Both the position numbers and the translations under genes were made by a program. A stretch of 64,000 bases of DNA from Marinobacter nanhaiticus D15-8W (GTDB lineage: Bacteria > Pseudomonadota > Gammaproteobacteria > Pseudomonadales > Oleiphilaceae), in the NCBI RefSeq assembly GCF_036511935.1, contig NZ_AP028878.1:62001-126000 (forward strand), in the 5' to 3' direction. Under the pieces are notes generated by a model. That model did no database searches. It saw only the letters and a program-made list of their open reading frames with translations, and had not been told where the DNA came from. Each line of letters opens with the position of its first letter. The first letter of the stretch is position 1. Shown here piece by piece: positions 38,886-47,434 of this stretch.

Positions 38886-41492
38886 ATGAAGATAACAAAG
38901 ACGACCGGAGAGTCGACTGTTGTAGACAAGCTCCACGAGCAGGGCGCCTCGCCCACTTCCGATGCCTCAGTGCTCCGCCATGAGTGCGAGAATGCGTTGG
39001 CCATTGGACGGGCGACAGAGCGTGAAGATGTCCAGGCCGCACTGGGCAACAGCGAGAACCGTTGGCGCACACTCGCCGAATCCCTGGCAGAGGGGCTGCT
39101 CGTTTATGATGAGCATAGCCGCGTGTCGGGCTGGAACCGTAGTGCCGAGCAATTGCTGAATATCCCCCTGAAAAAAGGCGCCGTTTCCGGCCAGATTGCC
39201 GGAACCGTCCTGAGCGAAGACGGCAGCATCTTTCCGGTGGACGACTATCCTACGCAGACCACCCGCAACACCGGTCAGCCGCGCAATGGCGTCGTGATGG
39301 GCATGCCCCGGGCCGACGGGCGCGTCTCCTGGCTGTCCGTCAATACCCGCGCACTCAAACAACCAACCGATACGCCACCTTATCCGGTTGTGGCGTCGTT
39401 TACCGATATCACGGACCGCAAACTCGCCGAGGAAGCCCTCCGTCGCGAAGTGGAAGCCAAGGAGCTCGAGCGTCGGCGCCTGACCACCGTCCTCGAAGCG
39501 CTCCCGCTAGCCGTCGTGATTGCCGACGCCGATGGCCGGATAAGCCAGGTCAATGCAGCTGCTGAAGCGCTTTGGGGCGACGCGCTGGTGTCACCCGGGC
39601 GACCGGTCAAGGATTACGAAATGGGATTGGCCCGCGCCATCGTGAGAGGCGAATCGGTGTTGGGTGAAGAGATGGGGATCGAGCACCCTGACGGCTCCCG
39701 TCGAACCGTCCTCAACTATGCCTTACCCTTGCGGGACAGGCGGGAAGATATCGCCGGGGGCGTTTCCGTCAGCGTCGACATCAGTGACCGCAAACGCAGC
39801 GAAACTGAGCGCTCCCTACTGGCGGCCATCGTCGAAGCCTCGCCCGATGCCATTGTCAGTACCGACATGGAAGGCAAGATCACCTCATGGAATACCGGGG
39901 CCGAGCGCATGTACGGCTATCGGGAAGATGAGATCATCGGCAAGAGCATTTCCGTCATCATGCCGCCGGAATGCCAGGACGAGCTGAGCATGGTCCTGAC
40001 GGCCATTGCCAAGGGCCAGGGGGTCACCTACTTCGATTCGGTCCGGATTAACAAGGCGGGCGAGCGGGTTGACGTGTCGGTAGCGGTGACGCCAATCACC
40101 GATGCCGACGGTCGGGTGCGCGGTGCCGCCAAGATCGATCGCAACATCAGTGAGCGTAAACGCATGGAAGAGCAGCTGCAGCACGATGCCTTCCATGACC
40201 GTCTCACCGGGGTGGCAAACCGCTCTTTGTTCATGGATCGCCTGGAGCATGTCGTTGCCCGGGCCGCCCGATTTGGCGAGCCATTCGCCATCTTCGTCAT
40301 GGATATGGACAACTTCAAGCTGATCAACGACAGTTTCGGGCACCAGGTGGGTGACCAGCTACTCTGCGCTTTTGTCGAGCGAATCCAGTCTCTGCTGAGA
40401 CCGGTCGATACGCTGGCGCGTTTTGGTGGTGATGAATTTACGCTTCTACTTGAGGAAACGGAGGGCAAGGCCGCTGTCGAACAGATTGCCGACCGTATCC
40501 TCAGTGCTTTGGATCAGCCGTTCCAACTGGGGCCGCACGAGATTAATGTCAGCTCCAGCATCGGTATCGTGCTCGACGAGACCGCCTGCCAGAGCGCCGA
40601 CCAGGCTGTGCGCAATGCCGACGTTGCCCTGTACGAAGCCAAGCGCCAGGGCAAGAACCAGTATGTGGTGTTCGACGCCCGTATGCGCGGGGAAGAAGTT
40701 TCTCGCATGTACCTGGAATCGGAACTTCGACTTGCCCTGCAGCAGGATCAGCTTACGGTCCAGTTCCAGCCCATCGTCGATCTGGATGTCGGCGAACCCG
40801 TCGGCTGTGAAGCCCTGGCCCGCTGGAAGCACGATGTCATGGGGCGGGTGGATACGGCCAGATTCATCACGGTCGCGGAAGATACCGGGCTGATCACACC
40901 CTTGGGACGCTTCGTCCTGGAAAAAGCCTGCGCGACCCTGGGCGAGTGGTTGAAACGACCCGAAGTGCCGCAGGATTTCTATGTCAGCGTCAACGTATCG
41001 CCCAAGGAATTCTACTCTGGCGACCTGGTACCCTTCGTCGGCGCCATGCTGGACAAATACCGGTTGCGCGGGGCCAACCTGCGGCTCGAGATCACCGAGA
41101 ACGTCATTATCCAGCATGATCGCGAAGCTGCGGCTATCCTCGGCCAGATACAGGCGCTTGGGGTCCGGACCTGCCTGGACGATTTTGGCACCGGCTACTC
41201 GTCCCTGAGTTACCTGCAGCAGTTACCTTTCGATGTGATCAAGGTCGACCGTTCCTTTATCCAGGGCCTCTCCGACAAGCAGCAAAGCCGCGAAATCCTG
41301 CGAGCCGTTCTCGGGTTGGCAACGGCGTTGGGGATGGACGTCGTGGCCGAGGGGGCGGAATCGCCGGAGCAACTGGCGGAAATCCGGGCGCTCGGTTTCC
41401 GCTGGGGGCAGGGGTACGGCCTGTTTCATCCCATGGACCGCAGTAAACTGGCTTCGCTGCTGACTCATCCTTCAACAGCCGAACAGTCGTGA
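38886..41492 (+). CDS. PAS-PAS-PAS-GGDEF-EAL c-di-GMP signalling protein
   Basis: About 868 residues: three PAS domains (around 50-185, 200-310, 315-440), a GGDEF domain with intact GGDEF at 514-518 and RxxD inhibitory site (RPVD), and an EAL domain with intact EAL at 642-644, DDFGTGYSSLSYL and NVSPKEF. Both active sites look competent, so it may make and break c-di-GMP, with redox, oxygen or ligand sensing through PAS. No TM helices. The start is uncertain: ATG 38886 is used; ATG 38745 or TTG 38724 would lengthen it. Confidence 0.92.
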   Translation: MKITKTTGESTVVDKLHEQGASPTSDASVLRHECENALAIGRATEREDVQAALGNSENRWRTLAESLAEGLLVYDEHSRVSGWNRSAEQLLNIPLKKGAVSGQIAGTVLSEDGSIFPVDDYPTQTTRNTGQPRNGVVMGMPRADGRVSWLSVNTRALKQPTDTPPYPVVASFTDITDRKLAEEALRREVEAKELERRRLTTVLEALPLAVVIADADGRISQVNAAAEALWGDALVSPGRPVKDYEMGLARAIVRGESVLGEEMGIEHPDGSRRTVLNYALPLRDRREDIAGGVSVSVDISDRKRSETERSLLAAIVEASPDAIVSTDMEGKITSWNTGAERMYGYREDEIIGKSISVIMPPECQDELSMVLTAIAKGQGVTYFDSVRINKAGERVDVSVAVTPITDADGRVRGAAKIDRNISERKRMEEQLQHDAFHDRLTGVANRSLFMDRLEHVVARAARFGEPFAIFVMDMDNFKLINDSFGHQVGDQLLCAFVERIQSLLRPVDTLARFGGDEFTLLLEETEGKAAVEQIADRILSALDQPFQLGPHEINVSSSIGIVLDETACQSADQAVRNADVALYEAKRQGKNQYVVFDARMRGEEVSRMYLESELRLALQQDQLTVQFQPIVDLDVGEPVGCEALARWKHDVMGRVDTARFITVAEDTGLITPLGRFVLEKACATLGEWLKRPEVPQDFYVSVNVSPKEFYSGDLVPFVGAMLDKYRLRGANLRLEITENVIIQHDREAAAILGQIQALGVRTCLDDFGTGYSSLSYLQQLPFDVIKVDRSFIQGLSDKQQSREILRAVLGLATALGMDVVAEGAESPEQLAEIRALGFRWGQGYGLFHPMDRSKLASLLTHPSTAEQS

Positions 41493-41879
41493 CGAGACTG
41501 GTGTCAGGCGTCCGGGTGGCAATCCGTTCCCTTGCGGCTTTTACACGTTGACCCTTTGATCCCGTTGTTTCTTATTCGGCTTATGACCTTTGGGTTCTAC
41601 AGCTTTCTGCAGTATATCTTTCACCCGTATTGCCCTCAGCTGATTCCGGCCGCCATGCGCTAACCAGTGCCGTATGGAACGATGGACTATCAGCGCAATC
41701 GAGGCTTTGGGCTGAACCATTGATGGGCATTTGTCGTGTAATGGTAATGAAGGCCCCTGCGGTAGACGTGCGAAGCAGCACAGTAACAAACCGACAACGG
41801 TGGCCCCCACACCTTAATCGATATACTGGCAGCCAGCGGAAAGCAGGCACGTTGGGTGCCGTAAAGGCGGGCGTATAGG
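41493..41879. other. Intergenic region (387 bases)
   Basis: Between the GGDEF-EAL gene and a solute-binding-like gene. A minus-strand frame of about 89 codons (41541-41810) shows no recognisable domain and no clear ribosome site and is not called. A small hairpin GGCAC-N5-GTGCC (41846-41860) lies just upstream of the next start. Confidence 0.45.
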
Positions 41880-42710
41880 ATGACGTTGAGACAATTCGGT
41901 CGGGTTATGGCCCTACTGCTCTCGCTGGCGGGGATACCGGTATCGGCTCCGGCGGATACTTTCGTGGGTCACTGTCGCCAGCGTCTGCCGCTGATGGCGC
42001 CAGAGGGGCGCGGCTGTAACGGGCCGGTTCCGGAAATGATCGAACGGGCGCTGCGCTACGCCGGCCACACCGTAACCTGGCATCCCTATCCATGGGCCCG
42101 GTCGTTGCATATGGCGCGCCATGGCGGGCTGGATATCCTGCCAATGCATTCGCTGGATGCCAAGCGCAGAACCTTCCTCTTACCCATCCTCTACGGCCAC
42201 CGGGTGCGTACCATCGCCTACTTCGCCCATGTTGGCAGTGACGTGGAAGTGGACGCGTTTGACGACCTGCGCAGGTACCGGGTCGGCGCCCTGCGCGACA
42301 GCTTCTATTCCAACGAATTCAACAACGCTGTGGGACTGGACGTATTCCATGCGACCCACAACGATCAGCTACGCACCATGCTTGCTTATGACCGCCTGGA
42401 TGTGGCGGTCACCTCCAACATCCACGAGATCGAACAATTCCGCCAGGATAAAAACCTGCGCCAGCTTGCCTATGTGGAGTACTTCGTCAACGATCGGTAC
42501 TTCAGTATTCCCAAACACTCGGAGAAGGCAGTCTACTACGACCAGATTGTCCACCAGATCGACTTGATGCGCGGCCGGGGCGAGATTGACGCGATCTTCC
42601 GCAACTACGGCGTCGTCCCGCCCCGGCAAGATGTCGGCCCCCATCCGACGTTGATTCGTGACAGCGACAAGCCATCAGCTAGTCCTGGGCCGGGAAAAAG
42701 CTCTCAATAA
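41880..42710 (+). CDS. Periplasmic amino-acid-type substrate-binding protein (SBP_bac_3-like)
   Basis: 276 residues: a signal peptide (about 1-25, ending APA-D) and a family 3 solute-binding-like fold. Landmarks are PVPEMIERALRYAGHTVTWHPYPWARSL, GLDILPMHSLDAKRRTF, YRVGALRDSF and LDVAVTSNIHEIEQF. No transporter genes are nearby, so it may act as a sensor partner or be an orphan. The C-terminus overlaps by 32 bases the end of a gene on the opposite strand. The ribosome site is weak. Confidence 0.82.
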   Translation: MTLRQFGRVMALLLSLAGIPVSAPADTFVGHCRQRLPLMAPEGRGCNGPVPEMIERALRYAGHTVTWHPYPWARSLHMARHGGLDILPMHSLDAKRRTFLLPILYGHRVRTIAYFAHVGSDVEVDAFDDLRRYRVGALRDSFYSNEFNNAVGLDVFHATHNDQLRTMLAYDRLDVAVTSNIHEIEQFRQDKNLRQLAYVEYFVNDRYFSIPKHSEKAVYYDQIVHQIDLMRGRGEIDAIFRNYGVVPPRQDVGPHPTLIRDSDKPSASPGPGKSSQ

Positions 42711-42945
42711 TCCGCGTTTGCAGCTCCTGCTGGATTGCCAGCACCGATTCCATGGTCTTGGTGATGCCATCGAGAATGGTGCGCAGCAATTCCTCCGCCT
42801 CTCCTTGCAGGCTTCCGCTGTCGAGCGTTACCAGATCGGACTCCAGCTTTTCCATCAGCGCAATCAGCGTTTTGAGCGTCGATTTGTTGAAACCGATCAG
42901 CGACTCTATCAACTGTTCCAATGAAATTTCCGTACTCACCGGCAT
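42679..42945 (-). CDS. Small helical protein, unknown (88 aa)
   Basis: 88 residues, almost entirely amphipathic helix (SLEQLIESLIGFNKSTLKTLIALMEKLESDLV, then LQGEAEELLRTILDGITKTMESVLAIQQELQTRIIESF). The start at 42945 is chosen because GGGAGG sits 4 bases upstream; a longer reading to 43008 lacks one. It is the second gene of a pair with the 74-residue helical protein (43 bases between). The sequence suggests an oligomeric helical bundle. No family is recognised. Confidence 0.65.
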   Translation of the reverse strand: MPVSTEISLEQLIESLIGFNKSTLKTLIALMEKLESDLVTLDSGSLQGEAEELLRTILDGITKTMESVLAIQQELQTRIIESFFPAQD

Positions 42946-42988
42946 GATGCCTCCCTGTCTTGTCCTGGATGTGCTGTCTTGTCTGGCT

Positions 42989-43213
42989 CTACTGCGAGAT
43001 CTCATCACTCAACTCTCGGACCTTCTTGACCAGATCGTCGATTCGATCGTCCATACGCTCAAGCAGTTGCTTGACCTCGCCATCGAGTGGGCTGTTGCTT
43101 TGCAGCAAGTGCTCGATGTTGTCCTGGACCGAACTGAACTGGTTGATAAAGAGGCTATTGGCGGACAGCAATGCTGCCCGCAACTCTTCGACCAGTGCAT
43201 TGACGTTTTGCAT
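42989..43213 (-). CDS. Small coiled-coil protein, unknown (74 aa)
   Basis: 74 residues with heptad-like leucine and charge spacing (NALVEELRAALLSANSLFI, then DGEVKQLLERMDDRIDDLVKKVRELSDEI). An AAGGAG ribosome site lies upstream of the ATG. It is paired with the 88-residue helical protein that follows and is downstream of the NIT/chemoreceptor genes in the same direction, 202 bases away. No family is recognised. Confidence 0.65.
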   Translation of the reverse strand: MQNVNALVEELRAALLSANSLFINQFSSVQDNIEHLLQSNSPLDGEVKQLLERMDDRIDDLVKKVRELSDEISQ

Positions 43214-43415
43214 GATTCACTCCTTGATATCCTGACGAACACCGTCAACGCCGGCGCTGGAAACGAATTGCGTTCCTCGCCGGCAACTCACGGTATCCAT
43301 GCTACGGTTGCAGTGATTCCGGACAATCGACCATCAAGGCAATAAATCAGGGGAGGAGGGCTCAAACGGTTTAGTACTTTAGGGTGGCCTTGCGACTACC
43401 TGCCACTACAAGCGT

Positions 43416-44294
43416 TTAAGCTGGATTCAATTGGAGTGCGGCGGGTTTACCGCTGGTGCGCCGCACCCCTGTAGTCTCAAGTCTGTGCAGCGCGTCATCA
43501 ACCAGCACAAACAGCGTATCGATTGTCGCGGTCGCGTTACTGAAGTAGGTTTGAGCCGGGATGACGATGATACTGTCGCCCAGCAGATCGGTTTCGATAT
43601 CGCCCAGCAGCCTGTTGACCAAGGCCTGGGCTCTGGCGAGGTGTGGTTCGGGAGCGACGGATCCGGACGACAGCGTTGCAAAGGCCTTATCCGAGAGTTG
43701 GCGGATCTTCTGGTGGAAAAAACGCAGCCGCACCCGCTGCGCCGCCGTACTCCGCCCTGCAGCGGCCATACCGGTGCCAAGGGCCCGGGCCTGACCTGCC
43801 CATTCAGCGGCCTGGATAACGTCGTGCCAGATACAGGCGTAGGTCTCGTGGCCGCTGGGCATACCCTCAGCAGCCGCCACGTCCTGCAGCAGGAATATGG
43901 CGTTTCGAATAATCGTGTGGTGTTGGGCCAGGTTGTCCCCCGGCTCCCTGATGCGGTCTTCCCGCAACCGTTGCCAATGGTCCACGAGGGCTACCCAGCG
44001 CTCTTGGTAGATCGATTGTGCCAGCGGCATGTCACTTATGAGGCCATCCAGTTCCCGGCGAGTCTTCTCCAGCCCGGGTCGCATGCTTTCGTCGCCAGCG
44101 AGCACACCGTTACTTAGTCCGCGGTGGCGCTGAAGACCCGCCACCAGAGCACGGAGCGATTTTAGTTGCTGGACCTGCTGTACCTGTCGGGCGAGACTCT
44201 GTCGGTGCTGCCGAAAATGCAGCAAGGTGAGCAGGAGGGCCAAGGTCACGCCAAGGAAAATCACAAAGCTGAATCCGAGGTCTACCGTTGCCAT
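43416..44294 (-). CDS. Membrane-anchored NIT-domain sensor-like protein
   Basis: 292 residues. One N-terminal TM helix (about 6-27, LGFSFVIFLGVTLALLLTLLHF) is followed by an all-helical region. It includes the nitrate/nitrite-sensing (NIT) signature near residue 55 (LVAGLQRHRGLSNGVLAGD). NIT domains are normally joined to a signalling domain in the same protein; here there is none. It starts 4 bases after the stop of a chemoreceptor that lacks a sensor domain, so the two may form one split receptor. Ligand identity is inferred from the family only. Confidence 0.8.
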   Translation of the reverse strand: MATVDLGFSFVIFLGVTLALLLTLLHFRQHRQSLARQVQQVQQLKSLRALVAGLQRHRGLSNGVLAGDESMRPGLEKTRRELDGLISDMPLAQSIYQERWVALVDHWQRLREDRIREPGDNLAQHHTIIRNAIFLLQDVAAAEGMPSGHETYACIWHDVIQAAEWAGQARALGTGMAAAGRSTAAQRVRLRFFHQKIRQLSDKAFATLSSGSVAPEPHLARAQALVNRLLGDIETDLLGDSIIVIPAQTYFSNATATIDTLFVLVDDALHRLETTGVRRTSGKPAALQLNPA

Positions 44295-44298
44295 GAGG

Positions 44299-45387
44299 TT
44301 ATCCCGTCAGTTGCGAAAGGTGGTGAGCAATGGTGCGCGCCTGGGCGGCTGCTTCCAGGTTGTCGGCATTTCCGGTGCGGACACGATCGGCCAGGTTAGC
44401 GATTTCCCCCACCGCCTGGCCCTGCTGGTCAGTACTGACGGCGACCTGGGCCACTTGATCGGTCAATTCGGCAATGCGTCCCTGGATTTGTTCGAGCAAT
44501 GTCGAAACGGCCTCCGAATGACCAACGCCGGTCTGGGCCGCTTGGGTCAGCGCCGAAACCTGTGCGGTGGCGGTACGAATGTGATCCTGAATTTTCCGGT
44601 TGTTGAGGCTGATTTCGTTGGCGGAGTCCTGGCTGTGACGAGCTAATTGGCGCACTTCGTCGGCGACGACAGCAAAACCTCTCCCATGCTCTCCGGCCCG
44701 CGCAGCTTCGATGGCTGCATTGAGGGCCAACAGGTTGGTCTGGTCGGCAATACCATGGATAGTGCTCGACATGTCGTTGATCTTGAGCGAATAGCCGTCC
44801 AATTCGGCGATCAGGTCGTTAGTCACCTGGGTCTGCTGCGCCATGTTGGCGACCTCCTGCACCAAAATGGCGAGTTGCCGGAGACCTTCGGCCAGTTGAT
44901 CACTGGCTTCGAGGCTGCTGGCGCGGGAGGCATCTGCCAGACGCGCGACTTCGGCGATGGCGACATTCAGCTCTTCTACCGCAGCCGCCGCCACATCCGC
45001 CGACTCGCTTTGCTGTTCCGCGTTGTGGGTCACCAGTTCGGCGCTCTGCTCCACTTCACGGGAGGCGTGGGCGATCTCGTCAAGACGTTGTTGGAGCAGC
45101 TGTTGTCGGCGGTTTTCCCGCGTCAGTTCCTCTCGCAAGGACTGGAGGTAGGGCGCAATCAGGACCGTCGATCGCTTGGTGCCGAGCGCCTCCAGTTCTC
45201 CCTGCACACGATGTAGCGTGGCGAGTGCCATGTAGGTGCAAATCCCCAGTGCAAGCGCCGACAAGGGACCCGGTAGCAGGAACGCCAGTGCGGTGCTGCT
45301 CGCGCCGAGCGCCGCAAGTAGCCGCAGCATGCCCTTAAGCCCGATTTCCTGCACCAGCATTGCCGCCGGGTAGGTCAGTGCCATCAT
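44299..45387 (-). CDS. Methyl-accepting chemotaxis protein without its own sensor domain
   Basis: 362 residues: two closely spaced TM helices near the N-terminus (about 20-60) with almost no periplasmic loop, then a long coiled coil. The signalling hairpin is canonical: [19 protein letters not shown] (tip) and [16 protein letters not shown]. Start at 45387, with GGAG 6 bases upstream; another ATG follows at 45384. The NIT-domain gene follows at 4 bases. It lacks a HAMP domain. A long hairpin lies in its leader. Confidence 0.9.
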   Translation of the reverse strand: MMALTYPAAMLVQEIGLKGMLRLLAALGASSTALAFLLPGPLSALALGICTYMALATLHRVQGELEALGTKRSTVLIAPYLQSLREELTRENRRQQLLQQRLDEIAHASREVEQSAELVTHNAEQQSESADVAAAAVEELNVAIAEVARLADASRASSLEASDQLAEGLRQLAILVQEVANMAQQTQVTNDLIAELDGYSLKINDMSSTIHGIADQTNLLALNAAIEAARAGEHGRGFAVVADEVRQLARHSQDSANEISLNNRKIQDHIRTATAQVSALTQAAQTGVGHSEAVSTLLEQIQGRIAELTDQVAQVAVSTDQQGQAVGEIANLADRVRTGNADNLEAAAQARTIAHHLSQLTG

Positions 45388-45412
45388 TGTTTTCTCCAGC
45401 CTCCAAAAGCAG

Positions 45413-45460
45413 AAAGGCGCCGGCACCCAGTCTGTTTCCAGACCGGATGTCGGCGCCTTT
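45413..45460 (-). promoter_or_regulatory. Long stem-loop in the chemoreceptor leader
   Basis: 13-base arms (45413-45425 and 45448-45460, AAAGGCGCCGGCA against TGTCGGCGCCTTT with one G-U pair). The 22-base loop contains a second stem GTCTG-TTTC-CAGAC. Read leftward it ends in CCTTT about 26 bases before the chemoreceptor ATG, so it could be an attenuator-like or terminator structure. Confidence 0.5.
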
Positions 45461-45574
45461 GCCGAGCGGTGAGATCCCGCATATCGTGTTCTATGGGTAG
45501 ATCAAAGCAACTCCGATACCAGCCGAAATCGTTTATGCGTTGCTTTTTGTAAACCTGAGGAGTCCTGCAACCGG

Positions 45575-45610
45575 CTGACGGCTCTAATCGATTCGCTGAA
45601 GGCTCTAATC
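45575..45610. repeat. 15-bp direct repeat with 21-bp period
   Basis: CTGA-N-GGCTCTAATC occurs at 45575-45589 and 45596-45610, differing at one base. The two-turn spacing, in the 288-base gap between divergent genes, suggests paired binding sites upstream of the GNAT-nitrilase gene. Confidence 0.6.
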
Positions 45611-45675
45611 TGCTTGACTCGCAACCGCCTTTCCACGAACGATGACCTCACAACCATCGCGTTTTCGAGGTGCCT

Positions 45676-47244
45676 ATGAGTCCTCCTTTTTCCGATCCCA
45701 ACGAGCGATTGATCGTGCGTCAGGCGACGCTTCAGGATGTGCCCGCTATCATTGCGCTCAGTCGCCGGGTCTACGAAGGCACCGGGATGTATGGGTATAC
45801 GGAGGGGCCGTTGATCGGCCAGATGAACAACTTCCCCGAGGGCCAGTTCGTTGCGATGGTCGGGGAGAAAGTGGTGGGTTACTGCGCCACGTTCCGTATC
45901 GCCGGAGAGATCGCGCTGGCGCCCCACGATTGGACGTCCATAACCGGTAACGGCTATGCCTCACGGCACGATCCGGAAGGCGACTGGCTTTACGGCATGG
46001 AAGTCTGCGTCGATCCGGACTACCGCGGCTACCGCATCGGCCAGCGGCTGTATAACCAGCGCAAGGACCTGTGCCAGTCGTTGGAACTGCAGGGTGTGGT
46101 GTTTGCCGGGCGCCTGCCTTCTTTGAGTCGGCGCATCAAGAAATTCGATACGGTCGAGGCCTATGTGGAGGCGATCAAGGCCAAGAAGCAGAAGGACGCG
46201 GTGCTGTCGTTCCAACTGCACAACGAGTTCGAGATCCACGGCATCATCCCCCACTACCTGGATGCCGATCATGCTTCGTTGGGTTACGGCATCCACCTGA
46301 TCTGGCGCAACCCCAAGGTCGAGCGCAACGGCGCGACCGGCAAGCAGAAACGCTATGGTAAGCGGGCACCAGACACGGTGCGGATCGGGACCGTGCAATA
46401 CCAGCAGCGTCCGGTGAAATCCTTCGAGGAATTCAGCGATATCGTCACCTATTTCGTAGACGTGGTGTCGACCTACAGGGGCGATTTCGTGGTCTTCCCC
46501 GAACTGTTCACGTTGCAACTGCTCTCGATCGAAAGCCGCGAAGGCTCGCCAGCCGAGGCCATCGAAGCGGTTACCGAATATGCCGACGCCTACCAGGAGC
46601 TGATGCGCGACCTGGCCCTGCGACACAACATCAATATTATCGGTGGATCGACGCCGGTGAAGGATGACGAAGGGCTTATCCGCAACCGGGCCTTCGTATT
46701 CCTGCGCGATGGCCAGGTGCATATCCAGGACAAGATCCACCCTACGCCCAACGAGGCCTACTGGTGGAACATTTCGGGAGGCAATCGCTTGAGCGCTATC
46801 GACACGGACTGTGGTCCGATCGGCGTGCTGATCTGCTATGACGCGGAATTCCCCGAACTCACCCGTCACCTGGTGGACCAGGGCATCCAGTTGCTGTTCG
46901 TGCCCTTCTGTACGGACGAGCGACAGAGCTACCTGCGGGTGCGCTACTGTTGCCAGGCCCGGGCCGTAGAAAACCAGCTCTACGTCGTCATGTCTGGCAA
47001 CGTTGGCAACCTGCCCAACGTGCCGAATATGGAACTGCAGTATGGCCAGAGCTGTATCCTGACACCCTGCGACTTTCCCTTTGCCCGGGACGGTATCGCG
47101 GCGGATACGACACCCAACGTAGAGACGGTGGCGTTCGCCGACCTGCGGCCCCAGGTCATTACCACGGCCCGCAATAGCGGTACGGTGAAGAACCTGCATG
47201 ATCGGCGGCATGAGTTGTATAGCGTGAATTGGCGGGGCAATTAG
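45676..47244 (+). CDS. GNAT acetyltransferase / nitrilase-family amidase fusion
   Basis: 522 residues. The N-terminal GNAT domain (about 10-170) has MEVCVDPDYRGYRIGQRLYNQR, the acetyl-CoA binding loop. The C-terminal nitrilase-superfamily domain (about 225-505) has the Glu-Lys-Cys triad: Glu in VFPELF, Lys in QDKIHPTPNEAYWW and Cys387 in LICYDAEF. This fusion is a recurring family, but its substrate is not established. The start at 45676 is chosen for GAGG five bases upstream; a GTG at 45670 is the alternative. Confidence 0.92.
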   Translation: MSPPFSDPNERLIVRQATLQDVPAIIALSRRVYEGTGMYGYTEGPLIGQMNNFPEGQFVAMVGEKVVGYCATFRIAGEIALAPHDWTSITGNGYASRHDPEGDWLYGMEVCVDPDYRGYRIGQRLYNQRKDLCQSLELQGVVFAGRLPSLSRRIKKFDTVEAYVEAIKAKKQKDAVLSFQLHNEFEIHGIIPHYLDADHASLGYGIHLIWRNPKVERNGATGKQKRYGKRAPDTVRIGTVQYQQRPVKSFEEFSDIVTYFVDVVSTYRGDFVVFPELFTLQLLSIESREGSPAEAIEAVTEYADAYQELMRDLALRHNINIIGGSTPVKDDEGLIRNRAFVFLRDGQVHIQDKIHPTPNEAYWWNISGGNRLSAIDTDCGPIGVLICYDAEFPELTRHLVDQGIQLLFVPFCTDERQSYLRVRYCCQARAVENQLYVVMSGNVGNLPNVPNMELQYGQSCILTPCDFPFARDGIAADTTPNVETVAFADLRPQVITTARNSGTVKNLHDRRHELYSVNWRGN

Positions 47245-47304
47245 GTGCGTCGCTCATCGCTTGTATTGGGAGGTCCAGGAGCTTTTTGAGTCTCAGCACG
47301 TCTC

Positions 47305-47406
47305 GGCAGCCTTGCAGGCTGCTCCGAAGCTGAAGCATCGGCTACATTTCGCGGCTCACTCGAGTGTGTAGCAGAAGCTTCAGCTTCTGAGGCGCCGAAG
47401 GTGCCT
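47305..47406. repeat. Inverted pair of REP-like palindromic elements
   Basis: Two copies sharing GTAGC-N-GA-N-GCTTCAGCTTC-N-GAG lie head to head: rightward copy 47368-47406, leftward copy 47305-47345, 22 bases apart. They match at 22 of the first 25 positions, include 11-bp arms (47326-47336 / 47377-47387), and each ends in a second small hairpin. GTAG at the 5' end is typical of REPs linked to TnpA_REP (RAYT) transposases. Confidence 0.7.
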
Positions 47407-47415
47407 ATCGTTTTT
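47390..47415 (+). terminator. Terminator after the GNAT-nitrilase gene
   Basis: AGGCGCC (47390-47396), loop GAA, GGTGCCT (47400-47406), then ATCGTTTTT to 47415. One pair is G-U. The stem doubles as the tail of the rightward REP-like copy. Confidence 0.6.
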
Positions 47416-47434
47416 GGCCCGCCACCAATACCTT

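Noticed and set aside
41541..41810. 89-codon minus-strand frame in the gap before the solute-binding gene
   Set aside because: No domain, no clear ribosome site and biased composition; kept as intergenic.
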